Source: Candidatus Competibacter denitrificans Run_A_D11
Lineage (GTDB): Bacteria > Pseudomonadota > Gammaproteobacteria > Competibacterales > Competibacteraceae
NCBI RefSeq assembly: GCF_001051235.1
Contig: NZ_CBTJ020000114.1
Location: 1 to 60,495 of the forward strand
DNA: 60,495 nucleotides
Reading direction: 5' to 3'
The notes beneath the pieces are model-generated. The model was not told the origin of the DNA and did no database searches. It saw only the letters and a list, made by a program, of their open reading frames with translations. Position numbers and translations under genes: made by a program. Positions 27,011 through 35,880 of the stretch are shown piece after piece. Within the stretch, counting starts at the first letter, position 1; every line of letters begins with the position of its first letter.

Positions 27011-27110
27011 TAGCAGCCCTATCCCAGTGGGAGAAATTCAACCAGCGGCGCTTGCAATGCAGGTATCACCCGTTTTGCCGAGCCGGCCTGCTTAAATAGG
27101 GATAGAACTT

Positions 27111-27893
27111 GTGACGACCGTGATCGCTTTGGCGAACCAAAAGGGCGGCGTGGGCAAAACCACGTCGACAGTGAATCTCGCCTGCGCCTTGGCCCAACGT
27201 CATCGGCGGGTGCTGGCCATCGACATGGACCCGCAGAGTAGTCTCACCATTTACTACGGCCACAACCCGCGCGCCCTGGAAAAGCAGGAAGCGACCCTGT
27301 ACTGGGCGCTGATGAAGGACCAGGCGATGGAAAACCTGATCCTGGCCGGCGGTGCGGGAACACCGGACCTGATTCCAGCCAGCATCTCCCTGGCTGGCGC
27401 CGAACCGGAACTCACCTTGCTGTGGGACAGTGCTTCGGTATTCCGCGACAAGCTCCAGCCGGTACGGGACCGTTACGATTTCATCCTGGTGGATTGCCCG
27501 CCTTCGCTCACCTTGCTGACCGTCAACGCGCTGGCCGCCGCCGACACCCTCCTGATTCCGGTTAAGACTGATTATCTCTCGATCATGGGCATTCCCCTGC
27601 TCCTCGACACGGTGGAGAAAGTACGCAAGCGACTCAATACTCACCTGGACATTTTCGGGGTGCTGCCCACGATGTATAACGCCCGGAACATCCACGACAA
27701 CGACTGCCTGGCCGAACTCCGGGAGATTCTCACCTCGAGAATTCGCCTGTTCGAACCGGTTCACCGCAGCACCAGCTTCGACCGGTCCTCGGCCATGAGC
27801 CAGGCGACGCTGGAGGCGTTCCCGGACACGCCGGGCGTGCGGGTCTACCACCAACTCGCGGACGAACTGTTGACCCATGGCGAATCCCGGTAG
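27111..27893 (+). CDS. parA: ParA-type partition ATPase
   Basis: 260 residues with deviant Walker A KGGVGKTT (11-18), switch/Walker A' DMDPQSS, and Walker B FILVDCPPS. Lacking an N-terminal HTH, so a type Ib/chromosomal-style ParA. The ParA gene overlaps parB by 17 nt, forming one operon. It should drive segregation of the element through ParB bound to parS; two candidate parS sites lie in and after parB. Confidence 0.95.
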   Translation: MTTVIALANQKGGVGKTTSTVNLACALAQRHRRVLAIDMDPQSSLTIYYGHNPRALEKQEATLYWALMKDQAMENLILAGGAGTPDLIPASISLAGAEPELTLLWDSASVFRDKLQPVRDRYDFILVDCPPSLTLLTVNALAAADTLLIPVKTDYLSIMGIPLLLDTVEKVRKRLNTHLDIFGVLPTMYNARNIHDNDCLAELREILTSRIRLFEPVHRSTSFDRSSAMSQATLEAFPDTPGVRVYHQLADELLTHGESR

Positions 27894-28731
27894 GCCATCC
27901 ACCCTGCGCGGCAAACTGTCGCGGTCGATGTTTTTCGACACCTCGCTCGATCTGCCCCGGATCGTGGAAGTGGACCTCGACCGGCTGACGCCGAATCCCG
28001 ACCAACCGCGCAAGACCTTTGACGAAGCGGCCCTGCGGGAACTCGCGGCGTCCATTGAGCAGCACGGCCTGATCCAGCCGGTGACCGTGAAGGAAGCGGC
28101 GGGCGACCGCTACCTGCTTGTGGCGGGGGAACGCCGCTACCGGGCGCATCAACTGCTGGGTCGGGCCACCATCGCCGCCATCATCACCCAGGGCAATCCC
28201 GACGAAATTGCCCTGATCGAAAACCTGCAACGGGAAGACCTGAACCCCCTCGAAGCCGCCGAGGCCCTAGCGACCATGATGGAGCGCTACCACTACAGCC
28301 AGGAGGACCTGGGGCGGACCATCGGCAAGAACCGGGTGACGGTGAACGAACTGCTGCGGCTCAACACCCTGCCCCAGAAGATCAAGGAGGAATGTCGGAC
28401 GTCCGACACTCTGCGCAAGTCGGTGCTGATCGAACTGGCCCGCCTTGATGAGGAAAGCGAGCAACTGCGGCTGTGGGAAGAGATCAAGAGCGGGCGGCTG
28501 GCCACCGTCCGGGCGGCGCGCGCGCACAAAGCCACGCCCCGGCTTCCTAAACCCACCTTTGACCAAGCGATGGACAACGGCCAGCGCTTCATTCTGGCGC
28601 TCAAGGTCCTGGCCAAGAGCGAGGAAACCCTCAATGACGCCGATTATCGGAAGCTGCTGGATCTATACGAGGAGATGGGACTCACCCTCAGCCGGCTCGG
28701 AACGGGCGCGCGCCCCGAGGCGACGGACTGA
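27877..28731 (+). CDS. parB: ParB-type partition CTPase / DNA-binding protein
   Basis: 284 residues. N-terminal ParB/Srx domain (NPDQPRKTF, GLIQPVTVKEA, GERRYRAHQLLG with the CTP-binding GERRxRA, LIENLQREDLNPLEAAEAL) and HTH (SQEDLGRTIGKNRVTVNELL). A C-terminal dimerisation segment follows. Start ATG 27877 lies inside parA. The 16-bp palindrome 28393-28408 is within its coding sequence. Confidence 0.95.
   Translation: MANPGRPSTLRGKLSRSMFFDTSLDLPRIVEVDLDRLTPNPDQPRKTFDEAALRELAASIEQHGLIQPVTVKEAAGDRYLLVAGERRYRAHQLLGRATIAAIITQGNPDEIALIENLQREDLNPLEAAEALATMMERYHYSQEDLGRTIGKNRVTVNELLRLNTLPQKIKEECRTSDTLRKSVLIELARLDEESEQLRLWEEIKSGRLATVRAARAHKATPRLPKPTFDQAMDNGQRFILALKVLAKSEETLNDADYRKLLDLYEEMGLTLSRLGTGARPEATD
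28393..28408. promoter_or_regulatory. Candidate parS site 1 (inside parB)
   Basis: Perfect 16-bp palindrome TGTCGGACGTCCGACA. It has the same length and the TGT...ACGT...ACA skeleton as the canonical chromosomal parS. Identical copy at 28738-28753. Confidence 0.65.
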
Positions 28732-28737
28732 AGGAAA

Positions 28738-28753
28738 TGTCGGACGTCCGACA
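28738..28753. promoter_or_regulatory. Candidate parS site 2 (just after parB)
   Basis: Second perfect copy of the same 16-bp palindrome, 345 bp from the first and 7 nt after the parB stop. Confidence 0.7.
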
Positions 28754-28838
28754 CCTCCGACACCATACAGCAGTTCTGCCTGAGCGTGTTGCTGCCGGCG
28801 ATTGACGCGAAGATCGAGGAATTGACCGGAAGCTGATC

Positions 28839-29336
28839 ATGCGCAACCCAACTCTTGTTGCTCTGCTGGTGAGCGTAGTTTGGAACCTGGCCCTGGCCGC
28901 CGATGACTTCGCTTTACTGAAGGAAGAGCGAATCGGCCCGCTGCGCCTCGATCTTCCGGCGAGTGAAGTCAAACCGCTCATCACCTGCCCAGTGCAACGC
29001 GGCCCGGTGGAATTGTGGGGCGCGGACGGTGACTATCATCAAGCCTGGACCGCGCCAGCCTGCGGGCTGACCCTGGACTTGAGCGCTACTGAGTCCTCCG
29101 GCTCCCAAACCCTCACCGCCATCACCCTGACCCGTCCCAGTTCTTGGAAAACCCGGCGCGGGATCGGCATCGGCAGCACCGAGGCGGAGGTGATGACCGC
29201 TTACGGGCGCGACCGCAACGCCGAGGAGAGCCAGGTCGGGAGCCTCTTCGTCGCGGGCAGCGTCTATGGCGGTCTGCTGTTCACCTTCGCGGCGGGTCGG
29301 GTGGTGCAGATTTTCCTGGGCGCGGCAGCGGAGTAG
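28839..29336 (+). CDS. Secreted hypothetical protein (165 aa)
   Basis: Signal peptide at residues 1-20 (NPTLVALLVSVVWNLALA). The mature part is beta-rich with IGIGSTEAEVMTAYG, a motif seen in small periplasmic lipoprotein-like domains that bind cell-envelope partners, and two Cys (TCPVQ, PACGL). No family recognised. It sits 66 bp upstream of the VWA gene and may be co-transcribed. Confidence 0.6.
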   Translation: MRNPTLVALLVSVVWNLALAADDFALLKEERIGPLRLDLPASEVKPLITCPVQRGPVELWGADGDYHQAWTAPACGLTLDLSATESSGSQTLTAITLTRPSSWKTRRGIGIGSTEAEVMTAYGRDRNAEESQVGSLFVAGSVYGGLLFTFAAGRVVQIFLGAAAE

Positions 29337-29401
29337 CCCATCAGGGTCAATGAACACCAAAATCTCTCTCCAACTCTTCGTCACGCAGGAGGAACTGCGC
29401 C

Positions 29402-30076
29402 ATGTCCATCGATCTGCGAAAGCACATCGTCGATTTGAGCAAGAAAGCCGCGTTTGCCGCCAACAAGCACAGCATTGAAGGCCAACGCGCCCAGGTGGTA
29501 TTGGTGCTGGATATTTCGGCGTCGATGAACGCTCTGTATAAAACGGGCGTGGTGCAGCGCGTCATCGAGCGCGTCCTGGGCCTGGCCATGAACTTCGACG
29601 ATGACGGGCGCATTGATCTGTTGCTGTTCGGCACGAACGCTTACCCGCTACCGCCGGTCACCCTGGATGAGATTGAGGGTTATGTCGAGCGGGTGATTCT
29701 GTCCCAGTACAAGATCCGGGAAGCGACGAACTACGCCCCGCCGTTGCGGCTGATCCGGGACCAGTACCGGAGTCCGCAACCCGCCCCGGTGTTCGTGATC
29801 TTTCTCACCGATGGCGGCAATGCGGATAAACCCGCCAGCGCCGAGGCGATCCGTGAGCTGTCCAAGCAGCCGGTGTTCGTGCAATTCGTGGGCATCGGCA
29901 AGGAAGATTTCCCGTTCCTGCGCAAGCTGGATGAGTTACCAGGGCGGTTGATCGACAACGCCGGGTTTATGCACGTCAACGACCTCGACGCGATCAAGGA
30001 CCTGGAACTGTACGACCGGCTGTTGAATGAATTTCCGCAGTGGCTGGAAACCGCGCGAATGAAGGGAATTTTGTAA
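29402..30076 (+). CDS. VWA-domain protein (TerF/TerY-like)
   Basis: 224 residues forming one von Willebrand factor A domain with an intact MIDAS: DISASMNALY (DxSxS, about residues 37-41), a conserved Thr region (REATNYAPPL) and TDGGNAD. The N-terminal helix RKHIVDLSKKAAFAANKH is typical of tellurite-resistance-type VWA proteins. Cytoplasmic; such proteins scaffold metal-dependent phosphosignalling and ATPase partners. A strong AGGAGGAA ribosome site precedes the ATG. A second VWA protein is encoded at 46284. Confidence 0.85.
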   Translation: MSIDLRKHIVDLSKKAAFAANKHSIEGQRAQVVLVLDISASMNALYKTGVVQRVIERVLGLAMNFDDDGRIDLLLFGTNAYPLPPVTLDEIEGYVERVILSQYKIREATNYAPPLRLIRDQYRSPQPAPVFVIFLTDGGNADKPASAEAIRELSKQPVFVQFVGIGKEDFPFLRKLDELPGRLIDNAGFMHVNDLDAIKDLELYDRLLNEFPQWLETARMKGIL

Positions 30077-30317
30077 GCGTAATCGAAGACAACGATTCAT
30101 GCGAAAATAGCCGTATATGGATTTCTGCGGTTAGTCATCCCAAAAATCCTTGTATCACTCATATAGAGAATTTCTTCTGCTCACCAAGTGTGATATAAGT
30201 TTTACGGGAACTACCGCAATGGTACTCCTTTAGTGGCCTGTCTGAGCGTCTCGGCTGGCTTCCCCGACTTCTCAAATTGGAGGGACGGGGAACTCAATTT
30301 CACAACTGAGGCCGCTT

Positions 30318-30764
30318 ATGACCACCAAAAACTTTCGCTTTAAATCCCACGCTTTTCAAAATCAAGCCGGTCGGTGCTACTACTGCGATCTACCAATGTG
30401 GCTCGATCATCCTGAGCATTTCGCTCTTCGGTTTGACATCACAGTGCCGCAATCCAAGCAATTTCAGTGTACGGCTGAGCATTTGGTTGCCCGCCAAGAC
30501 GGGGGAGCTACATCACAGAGCAATATCGTTGCTGCTTGCCTTTTCTGCAATCAGAAGAGACACCAGCGCAAGATTGCGCCCAGCCCTGTGAAACACAAAA
30601 AACGGATAAAGAAGCGTCTCTCTGTTCAAAAGTGGCATCCATTTCTTTCAGCTAAGCTGCTGCACGCTGGCGATAAGAAAATAGTGAATTTTGGCAGCAA
30701 GCGCGCAGATTCATTGACGACCATTCCGGGGTGCGCATCGCCCACACCAGCCAGCACTTCATGA
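30318..30764 (+). CDS. HNH endonuclease
   Basis: 148 residues with zinc-binding CYYC near residue 20, the catalytic AEHLVARQDGG (second His region) and NIVAACLFCNQKRH, the classical HNH plus CxxC arrangement. The C-terminal ~30 residues (from about NFGSKRAD) look unrelated and may come from a junction with the next gene, whose start overlaps. Probably part of an accessory or defence set; no methylase partner adjacent. Confidence 0.8.
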   Translation: MTTKNFRFKSHAFQNQAGRCYYCDLPMWLDHPEHFALRFDITVPQSKQFQCTAEHLVARQDGGATSQSNIVAACLFCNQKRHQRKIAPSPVKHKKRIKKRLSVQKWHPFLSAKLLHAGDKKIVNFGSKRADSLTTIPGCASPTPASTS

Positions 30765-30880
30765 TCGAACGAGCCACCGTCTGGAACCTGACCGATGACC
30801 AAGGCCAGCGTTGTGAACAGGCCGCGATGATTCGGGAATGGCGCGCTCTGACGGACGCTGCACCGGAACTGCCGCGATAG
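30761..30880 (+). CDS. Small protein or gene 3' remnant (39 aa)
   Basis: MIERATVWNLTDDQGQRCEQ then a short helix. The frame is open upstream to 30716, so this may be the C-terminal remnant of a larger gene, joined to the HNH gene by a deletion. It overlaps the HNH stop (ATGA). Confidence 0.35.
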   Translation: MIERATVWNLTDDQGQRCEQAAMIREWRALTDAAPELPR

Positions 30881-30891
30881 GAACCCTCGCC

Positions 30892-30960
30892 ATGCGCATC
30901 GTCCTGCTGCTGATCGTGTGGGCTATCATCGGCCTGACCCTCGCCCGCTGGCGGGACTAG
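30892..30960 (+). CDS. Tiny single-pass membrane protein (22 aa)
   Basis: MRIVLLLIVWAIIGLTLARW plus two residues: one hydrophobic helix and a positively charged end, preceded by TAGGAACCCTCGCC. Too short for homology; kept because start, ribosome site and spacing fit its neighbours. Confidence 0.35.
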   Translation: MRIVLLLIVWAIIGLTLARWRD

Positions 30961-30995
30961 TCGCTGGCACAACGCGCTCATCAGGCCAATCGGCC

Positions 30996-31172
30996 ATGAC
31001 GCCGCTTCTGGCGCAACTGATCGCGGCTGTCGTGGTGCTTGTCACCCTGATCGTCCTGCTGCTGATGGGCTATCTATTCTGGCTCCAGCGCCGTGACGTG
31101 GCGGAATCGGATCGCCAGGGTGATGCTCAGCGCCAACGGTTATCCGGGCGACGCGCCAGAGGCCATCCATGA
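30996..31172 (+). CDS. Small single-pass membrane protein (58 aa)
   Basis: One hydrophobic helix (LLAQLIAAVVVLVTLIVLLL), then a basic cytoplasmic tail (WLQRRDVAESDRQGDAQRQR). Located 35 nt after the 22-residue membrane peptide; together they resemble a two-peptide membrane unit. Function unknown. Confidence 0.4.
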   Translation: MTPLLAQLIAAVVVLVTLIVLLLMGYLFWLQRRDVAESDRQGDAQRQRLSGRRARGHP

Positions 31173-31269
31173 ACTCATTAACCCGCTGACTTCCGAGCCA
31201 ACGCGCCCGTCACATCCCTCTACTACATCCTCCATCGCCACATCCCGAATCGGATCGTTTGGGGAATTT

Positions 31270-31285
31270 TTCCGTCATGACGGAA
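31270..31285. repeat. 16-bp perfect palindrome
   Basis: TTCCGTCATGACGGAA, fully self-complementary; a plausible dimeric-protein binding site. Confidence 0.5.
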
Positions 31286-31548
31286 CGGTCCCCAGCGCCG
31301 GTCTCGCCTGAACCGCCCTTCAGCGCTATCCGCAATGGATTCACGTCCATCCACTCCGGGAACCGGTACGCATCCGTGCGGGCGGCGCGCTCCCGGCGCG
31401 CAACGCCCGTGCAAGGGGCCTTCGCGCGGGGAGGCGCTTTGTCATGCGGCGCGTCGTGGCCGGGCCGCTCGACACTCGCGGCACACGGCCACAGGCGCCG
31501 GGAACCTGTTGCGACCATGGTTCCGCGCGCCCCCCGCTTGTCGGCCCC

Positions 31549-31595
31549 GCCCCTGCCCGCCGCCTTCAAGATCAGGGTCGGCGGCGGGCAGGGGC
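31549..31595. repeat. Hairpin with 16-bp perfect GC-rich stem
   Basis: GCCCCTGCCCGCCGCC (31549-31564) pairs perfectly with 31580-31595, leaving a 15-nt loop. No T tract follows, so it is unlikely to be a terminator. Confidence 0.6.
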
Positions 31596-31764
31596 AAAAG
31601 ACAGCAACAACGAAAATAACCACCACAAAGCCGGACACATCCCCGCAGCCCGCAGGATCAGCCGCGCTTTGCGAGAGGCGCGAGTGAGCGTCATCCGCTC
31701 AGTCCCGTGTGCAGGGGGTTCTCATCGACGGGCGCCGTGCGGGGATGCGTCGCGTGGTGCGGCC

Positions 31765-31822
31765 AGCGCAGGGGCAACAAGCGCAGTGGCGCTTTCCGGT
31801 GTTGTGGCGGCGCCCCTGCGCT
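31765..31822. repeat. Nested GC-rich inverted repeat
   Basis: Arms AGCGCAGGGGC (31765-31775) and GCCCCTGCGCT (31812-31822) are perfect, with additional short pairings inside. Confidence 0.5.
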
Positions 31823-32084
31823 TGGGCCTTCCACGCCACGCCCCCGAGAACCCTTGATCGCCCTCCAGGCAGAGGATGCGGAGCGCGGCCAAAAAGACGC
31901 CGCGCACCGCATAACCACGGGATAGACCCGCAACACCTCAACGAAAAGGCGTCACCGTGCGTCCCTGCACTGGAATGCAACCCCGGTGACGGCGTCCTGC
32001 CTGCATTCGGGGCGGGGTCAAGTGGAAAAAGAGGGCCGCCAATGGGGTGTCGGGGTGTGACAATCATTGGAACGAAAACCTACG

Positions 32085-32669
32085 CTAAGCGCTGTAGCTG
32101 TCTGGAAGGGCAAGATATCGGTAGAAAGTGGGGCGTGAGATTTTGAGCGTCTTGCAAATCTGCAAGACGTCCATACCGTGGACCTTATGCATGCGTTTGG
32201 CCATCTTCACCCGTGGATCGTCCGGGCTGATCGGCGTGCGTCCCCCCTTTCGGCCTCGTGCGCGTGCTGCGGCTAGACCTGCCCGTGTCCGTTCCTGAAT
32301 GAGCCGGCGCTCAAACTGAGCCAAGCTTGAAAAAATATTGAACATCAATTCGCCGGAAGCGGTGGTGGTGTCAATAACGCCGTCACACAGTGACCGGAAC
32401 CCGATCTGCTTACCGAGCAACGCTTCGATCAAGGTCACCAAATGTGGCATGGATCGCCCAAGACGGTCTAAGCGCCACACGACGAGTGTATCACCGGGCT
32501 GTAGCGCGGCGATGCAGGCATCCAGACCTGGTCGGTTGGATCGAGCGCCGGATGCCGTGTCAACGAAAAGGTGAGCCCGATCACATCCAGCTTCCTCCAG
32601 CGCGTCGAGCTGTAGCTGCACATCCTGTTCACCGGTGCTGACGCGGGCATAGCCGATCAACTTGCCCAT
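32085..32669 (-). CDS. tnpR: Serine resolvase TnpR
   Basis: 194 residues from ATG 32669 (MGKLIGYARVSTGEQDVQLQ); the frame extends 15 codons upstream without a start fitting the family. The catalytic Ser is in YARVSTGEQ, with LDRLGRSMPHL and the C-terminal HTH (DVLQICKTLKISRPTFYRYL). The last codons lie in the left terminal repeat. It should resolve cointegrates at res in the divergent gap. Confidence 0.95.
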   Translation of the reverse strand: MGKLIGYARVSTGEQDVQLQLDALEEAGCDRAHLFVDTASGARSNRPGLDACIAALQPGDTLVVWRLDRLGRSMPHLVTLIEALLGKQIGFRSLCDGVIDTTTASGELMFNIFSSLAQFERRLIQERTRAGLAAARARGRKGGRTPISPDDPRVKMAKRMHKVHGMDVLQICKTLKISRPTFYRYLALPDSYSA

Positions 32670-32707
32670 AGGGGCATTCTCTGCATAAGCCCTGGCCACA
32701 GAGCGCG

Positions 32708-32759
32708 GTCTCACTTTTGAATGATATAATTGAGTTTATAATACTAAGAAATGTGAGAC
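32708..32759. promoter_or_regulatory. Candidate res subsite between tnpR and tnpA
   Basis: GTCTCAC (32708-32714) and GTGAGAC (32753-32759) form inverted arms of an AT-rich 52-bp segment in the 181-bp divergent gap, where Tn3 res sites normally lie. Confidence 0.55.
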
Positions 32760-32850
32760 GACATAATGAAACGGATTTTCCACGCTGCCAAGGCTTGGGT
32801 AGTCGGTACGGCGTCTGTCTCAGAAAACGGTCGTTTGATGAGACAGCCCC

Positions 32851-35800
32851 ATGCCGGTTGAATTTTTGACTGAAGTCCAGAAAGCGCGCTACGGCCGCTT
32901 TTCTGGTGAGCCCTCGCCAGAGGAGTTGGCGCGCTACTTCCACTTTGACGATGCCGACCGGCTTCTGATCGGTAAACGGCGCAGCGCTTACAACCGTCTC
33001 GGATTTGCGCTCCAACTGGGAACGGTTCGATATCTTGGGACTTTCCTGCCGAATCCGATCAACGTCCCGCCAGGTGTTATCGCCTATGTGAGTCGGCAAC
33101 TCGAAATCCCTAACGCCTCGTCATTGCCCAAGTATATGGAGCGGGAAGCCACTCGATTGGAGCACACCGCCGAAATCCGTTCCCGGTACGCCTATCAGGA
33201 CTTCAATGATCCCCGGTGGCGATTTCGCTTAAACCGGTGGCTCTATACCCGCACTTGGCTCAGTCATGAACGACCCAGTCACCTTTTCGACCTTGCCATG
33301 CACTGGCTCATCCATCGGAAGGTACTGCTGCCCGGTCTTTCCACATTGATGAGGCTGATCGCGCAAGTGCGCGATCGAGCGGCGCTCAGGGCCTGGCGGC
33401 GGCTGGCTCGTCTGCCGAGTGAGGACCAACGGCGGCAGCTTGAGGCTTTGTTGCAAGTACCTGAAGGCCAGCGTCGAAGCCGTTTTGATCAGTTGCGCCA
33501 AGGCCCGACGCGGATCAGTAGTCCATCGATGATGGCTGCATTAGAACGCTACGCAGAGCTACGCGATCTGGGCATCCGTGAGCTGGACTTCTCGCGCATT
33601 CCACGGGTGTGGTTAAAATCGCTCGCCCGCTATGCGGCAATGGGTTGGGCGGCAAATATTGCGCGTATGCCTCAAGACCGGCGGACCGCGACCTTGGTGG
33701 CATTTGCTGATGCCTATACAGCGGAAACCCTGGATGACGCGCTCGACCTGCTCGATCTGCTGATCACGGATATCGCCACCCGCGCCAAATCCCTGGGACA
33801 ACAAAAGCGGATACGGTCGCTTCGCGATCTTGACCGGGCTGCCCTCGCTCTTGCCGAAGTCTGCTCGATGCTGCTCGACGAGGCGCATGCGGATCATGAG
33901 GTAAGAACGGCTATTTTTACCCGCATTCCCGTGGAGCAGATTTCCCGGGCGATGGCCACGACCTATGATTTGGCGCGACCTCCGGAAGAAGATTATCAGG
34001 AGGAAATGTTGACACGGTATCAAACGGTACGCCGCTTCCTGCCGCGGGTTCTGGAGACGATTTCCTTCAAAGCTGCGCCGGCCGGTAAACCGCTACTCAC
34101 GGCTCTAGACTATTTAAAAGGTCTGCAAGGCCGTCGCAAACCCGCGCTTGATGACGCACCGGTCAATATCATTGATGCCGGCTGGCAACGCTTGGTCATT
34201 AATAAAGAGGGACAGGTCAGTCCACCCGCTTACACGCTTTGTGTTTTGGAACGGCTCCAGGATCGGCTGCGCCGACGTGACATCTATGTGGAGGCCAGCG
34301 AGCGTTGGGGCGATCCCCGTGCCAAACTCCTGCAAGGCGCAGAGTGGCAAGCCAAACGGACGAACATCTGCCGCACACTGGGCCATTCCCCCTCGGCAGA
34401 TGAAGTCGTAAAGGGACTCAGCGCGGAGCTTGACGCGACCTATCGCCGCGTATCTGCTCGGTTCTCCACGAATGGAGCTATCCGGATTGAACAGAAAGAC
34501 GGCAAATCGACGCTGACCATTACCCATCTCGACAAACTGGAAGAACCGGCCAGTCTCATTCAATTACGGGAGCAGACCGCCGCCCTGTTGCCTCGCGTCG
34601 ACCTCGCTGAACTGCTGTTGGAAATCCAAGCCAGAACGGGCTTTGCGGATGAATTCACCCACGCAAGCGAAGCAGAAGCACGTACCGCTGCCCTCTCAAC
34701 CACCCTCTGTGCCGTTCTTCTCAGTGAGGCTTGTAATATTGGCCTACGGGCCGTTGAACACCGCGATCATCCTGCCCTGGTACGCGGACGATTGAACTGG
34801 GCGCAGCAGAATTACATTCGGGCTGAAACCCTAACCCGCGCCAATGCCCGCTTGGTTAGCTACCAAGATACGCTATCATTGGCACAACAATGGGGCGGCG
34901 GTGACGTCGCCTCCGCGGACGGTCTGCGGTTCGTCACCCCCGTGCGCACCCTCAATGCGGGCCCCAACCGCAAATACTTTGGCGCCGATCGGGGCATCAC
35001 CTACTACAATTTCACCTCCGATCAATATACCGGTTTTCATGGCATTGTCGTGCCCGGAACCCTACGGGATTCTATTTACATCCTGGAAGGGTTGCTTGAG
35101 CAGAAAACCAGTCTCAATCCCACGGAAATCATGGCCGATACGGCGGGCGCCAGTGACATGGTATTCGGATTGTTCTGGCTGTTGGGTTACCAATTCTCAC
35201 CCCGCTTGGCCGATGTGGGTGAGGCCCGTTTCTGGCGTATTGACCTGTCGGCAGACTACGGTACCCTCAACGATATCGCCCGTCATCGTGCCCGACTCGA
35301 CCGTATCAGGCAGCATTGGGATGATATGCTGCGCATCGCCGGTTCCTTAAAACTCGGCACGGTGCAGGCCTCCGAACTGGTGCGATCCCTGCTGAAAAGT
35401 GAGCGCCCATCCAGTCTGGCACAAGCCATTATCGATCTGGGTCGTATCAACAAAACCATCTATTTGCTCAACTACATCGATGATGAAGATTACCGGCGTC
35501 GTATCCTGACTCAGCTTAACCGTGGTGAGGGCCGGCATAAGGTCACCCGAACGATCTGCCACGGTAAACGGGGAGAAATCCGCAAGGCGTATCGCGAAGG
35601 TCAAGAAGATCAACTCAGTGCCCTGGGACTCGTTACGAACGCCGTCGTACTCTGGAATACGATTTACTTGCAGGCGGCACTGGAGCATCTGCAGTCGGAG
35701 GGAATGGAAATCAATCCAGAGGATAGCGCCCGACTATCGCCTCTCCAACATAAACACATCAATGTGCTCGGGCGTTATTCCTTCGCCTTGGCCGATCCAG

Positions 35801-35856
35801 TCGCCAGTGGAAGACTAAGACCGCTTAACATCAACGGATGGGATGACATTGCTTAG
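32851..35856 (+). CDS. tnpA: Tn3-family transposase TnpA (second element)
   Basis: 1001 residues, intact. N-terminal DUF4158-like region (MPVEFLTEVQKARYGRF) and a C-terminal DDE domain with SADGLRFVTPVRTLNAG, IMADTAGASDMVFGLFWLLG and the final LLNYIDDEDYRRRILTQLNRGE. Only distantly related to the TnpA at 10.6 kb, so the two elements are separate lineages. Confidence 0.96.
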   Translation: MPVEFLTEVQKARYGRFSGEPSPEELARYFHFDDADRLLIGKRRSAYNRLGFALQLGTVRYLGTFLPNPINVPPGVIAYVSRQLEIPNASSLPKYMEREATRLEHTAEIRSRYAYQDFNDPRWRFRLNRWLYTRTWLSHERPSHLFDLAMHWLIHRKVLLPGLSTLMRLIAQVRDRAALRAWRRLARLPSEDQRRQLEALLQVPEGQRRSRFDQLRQGPTRISSPSMMAALERYAELRDLGIRELDFSRIPRVWLKSLARYAAMGWAANIARMPQDRRTATLVAFADAYTAETLDDALDLLDLLITDIATRAKSLGQQKRIRSLRDLDRAALALAEVCSMLLDEAHADHEVRTAIFTRIPVEQISRAMATTYDLARPPEEDYQEEMLTRYQTVRRFLPRVLETISFKAAPAGKPLLTALDYLKGLQGRRKPALDDAPVNIIDAGWQRLVINKEGQVSPPAYTLCVLERLQDRLRRRDIYVEASERWGDPRAKLLQGAEWQAKRTNICRTLGHSPSADEVVKGLSAELDATYRRVSARFSTNGAIRIEQKDGKSTLTITHLDKLEEPASLIQLREQTAALLPRVDLAELLLEIQARTGFADEFTHASEAEARTAALSTTLCAVLLSEACNIGLRAVEHRDHPALVRGRLNWAQQNYIRAETLTRANARLVSYQDTLSLAQQWGGGDVASADGLRFVTPVRTLNAGPNRKYFGADRGITYYNFTSDQYTGFHGIVVPGTLRDSIYILEGLLEQKTSLNPTEIMADTAGASDMVFGLFWLLGYQFSPRLADVGEARFWRIDLSADYGTLNDIARHRARLDRIRQHWDDMLRIAGSLKLGTVQASELVRSLLKSERPSSLAQAIIDLGRINKTIYLLNYIDDEDYRRRILTQLNRGEGRHKVTRTICHGKRGEIRKAYREGQEDQLSALGLVTNAVVLWNTIYLQAALEHLQSEGMEINPEDSARLSPLQHKHINVLGRYSFALADPVASGRLRPLNINGWDDIA

Positions 35857-35880
35857 CGTAGGTTTTCGTTCCAATGATTG

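Larger units (their letters stand above)
25998..27099 (+). pseudogene. WGR-domain protein gene split by an IS5-family element
   Basis: Codons 1-62 (25998-26183) and 29 codons after the insertion (27013-27099) rejoin in frame when the IS and one TA are removed: ...CHSYL + AALSQWEKF.... The product would be a ~90-residue single WGR domain with the namesake motif TWTWGRQGTTLGQ. WGR domains bind nucleic-acid breaks. Start may be 25998 or ATG 26016. The gene is inactivated but otherwise undamaged, so the insertion is recent. Confidence 0.85.
31173..32051. other. GC-rich, palindrome-rich block without supported genes
   Basis: About 880 bp up to the second Tn3 element. Open frames occur on both strands but none has a ribosome site or protein-like composition. 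The block holds a 16-bp palindrome, a 16-bp-stem hairpin and a GC-rich nested inverted repeat, a combination typical of replication or transfer origins. No relaxase gene is seen. Confidence 0.45.

Noticed and set aside
31549..31595. Strong hairpin as Rho-independent terminator
   Set aside because: No T tract follows on either strand.
31210..31687. Overlapping ~142-codon frames on both strands
   Set aside because: Low-complexity Arg/Pro/Ala-rich translations, no ribosome site, palindromes inside.
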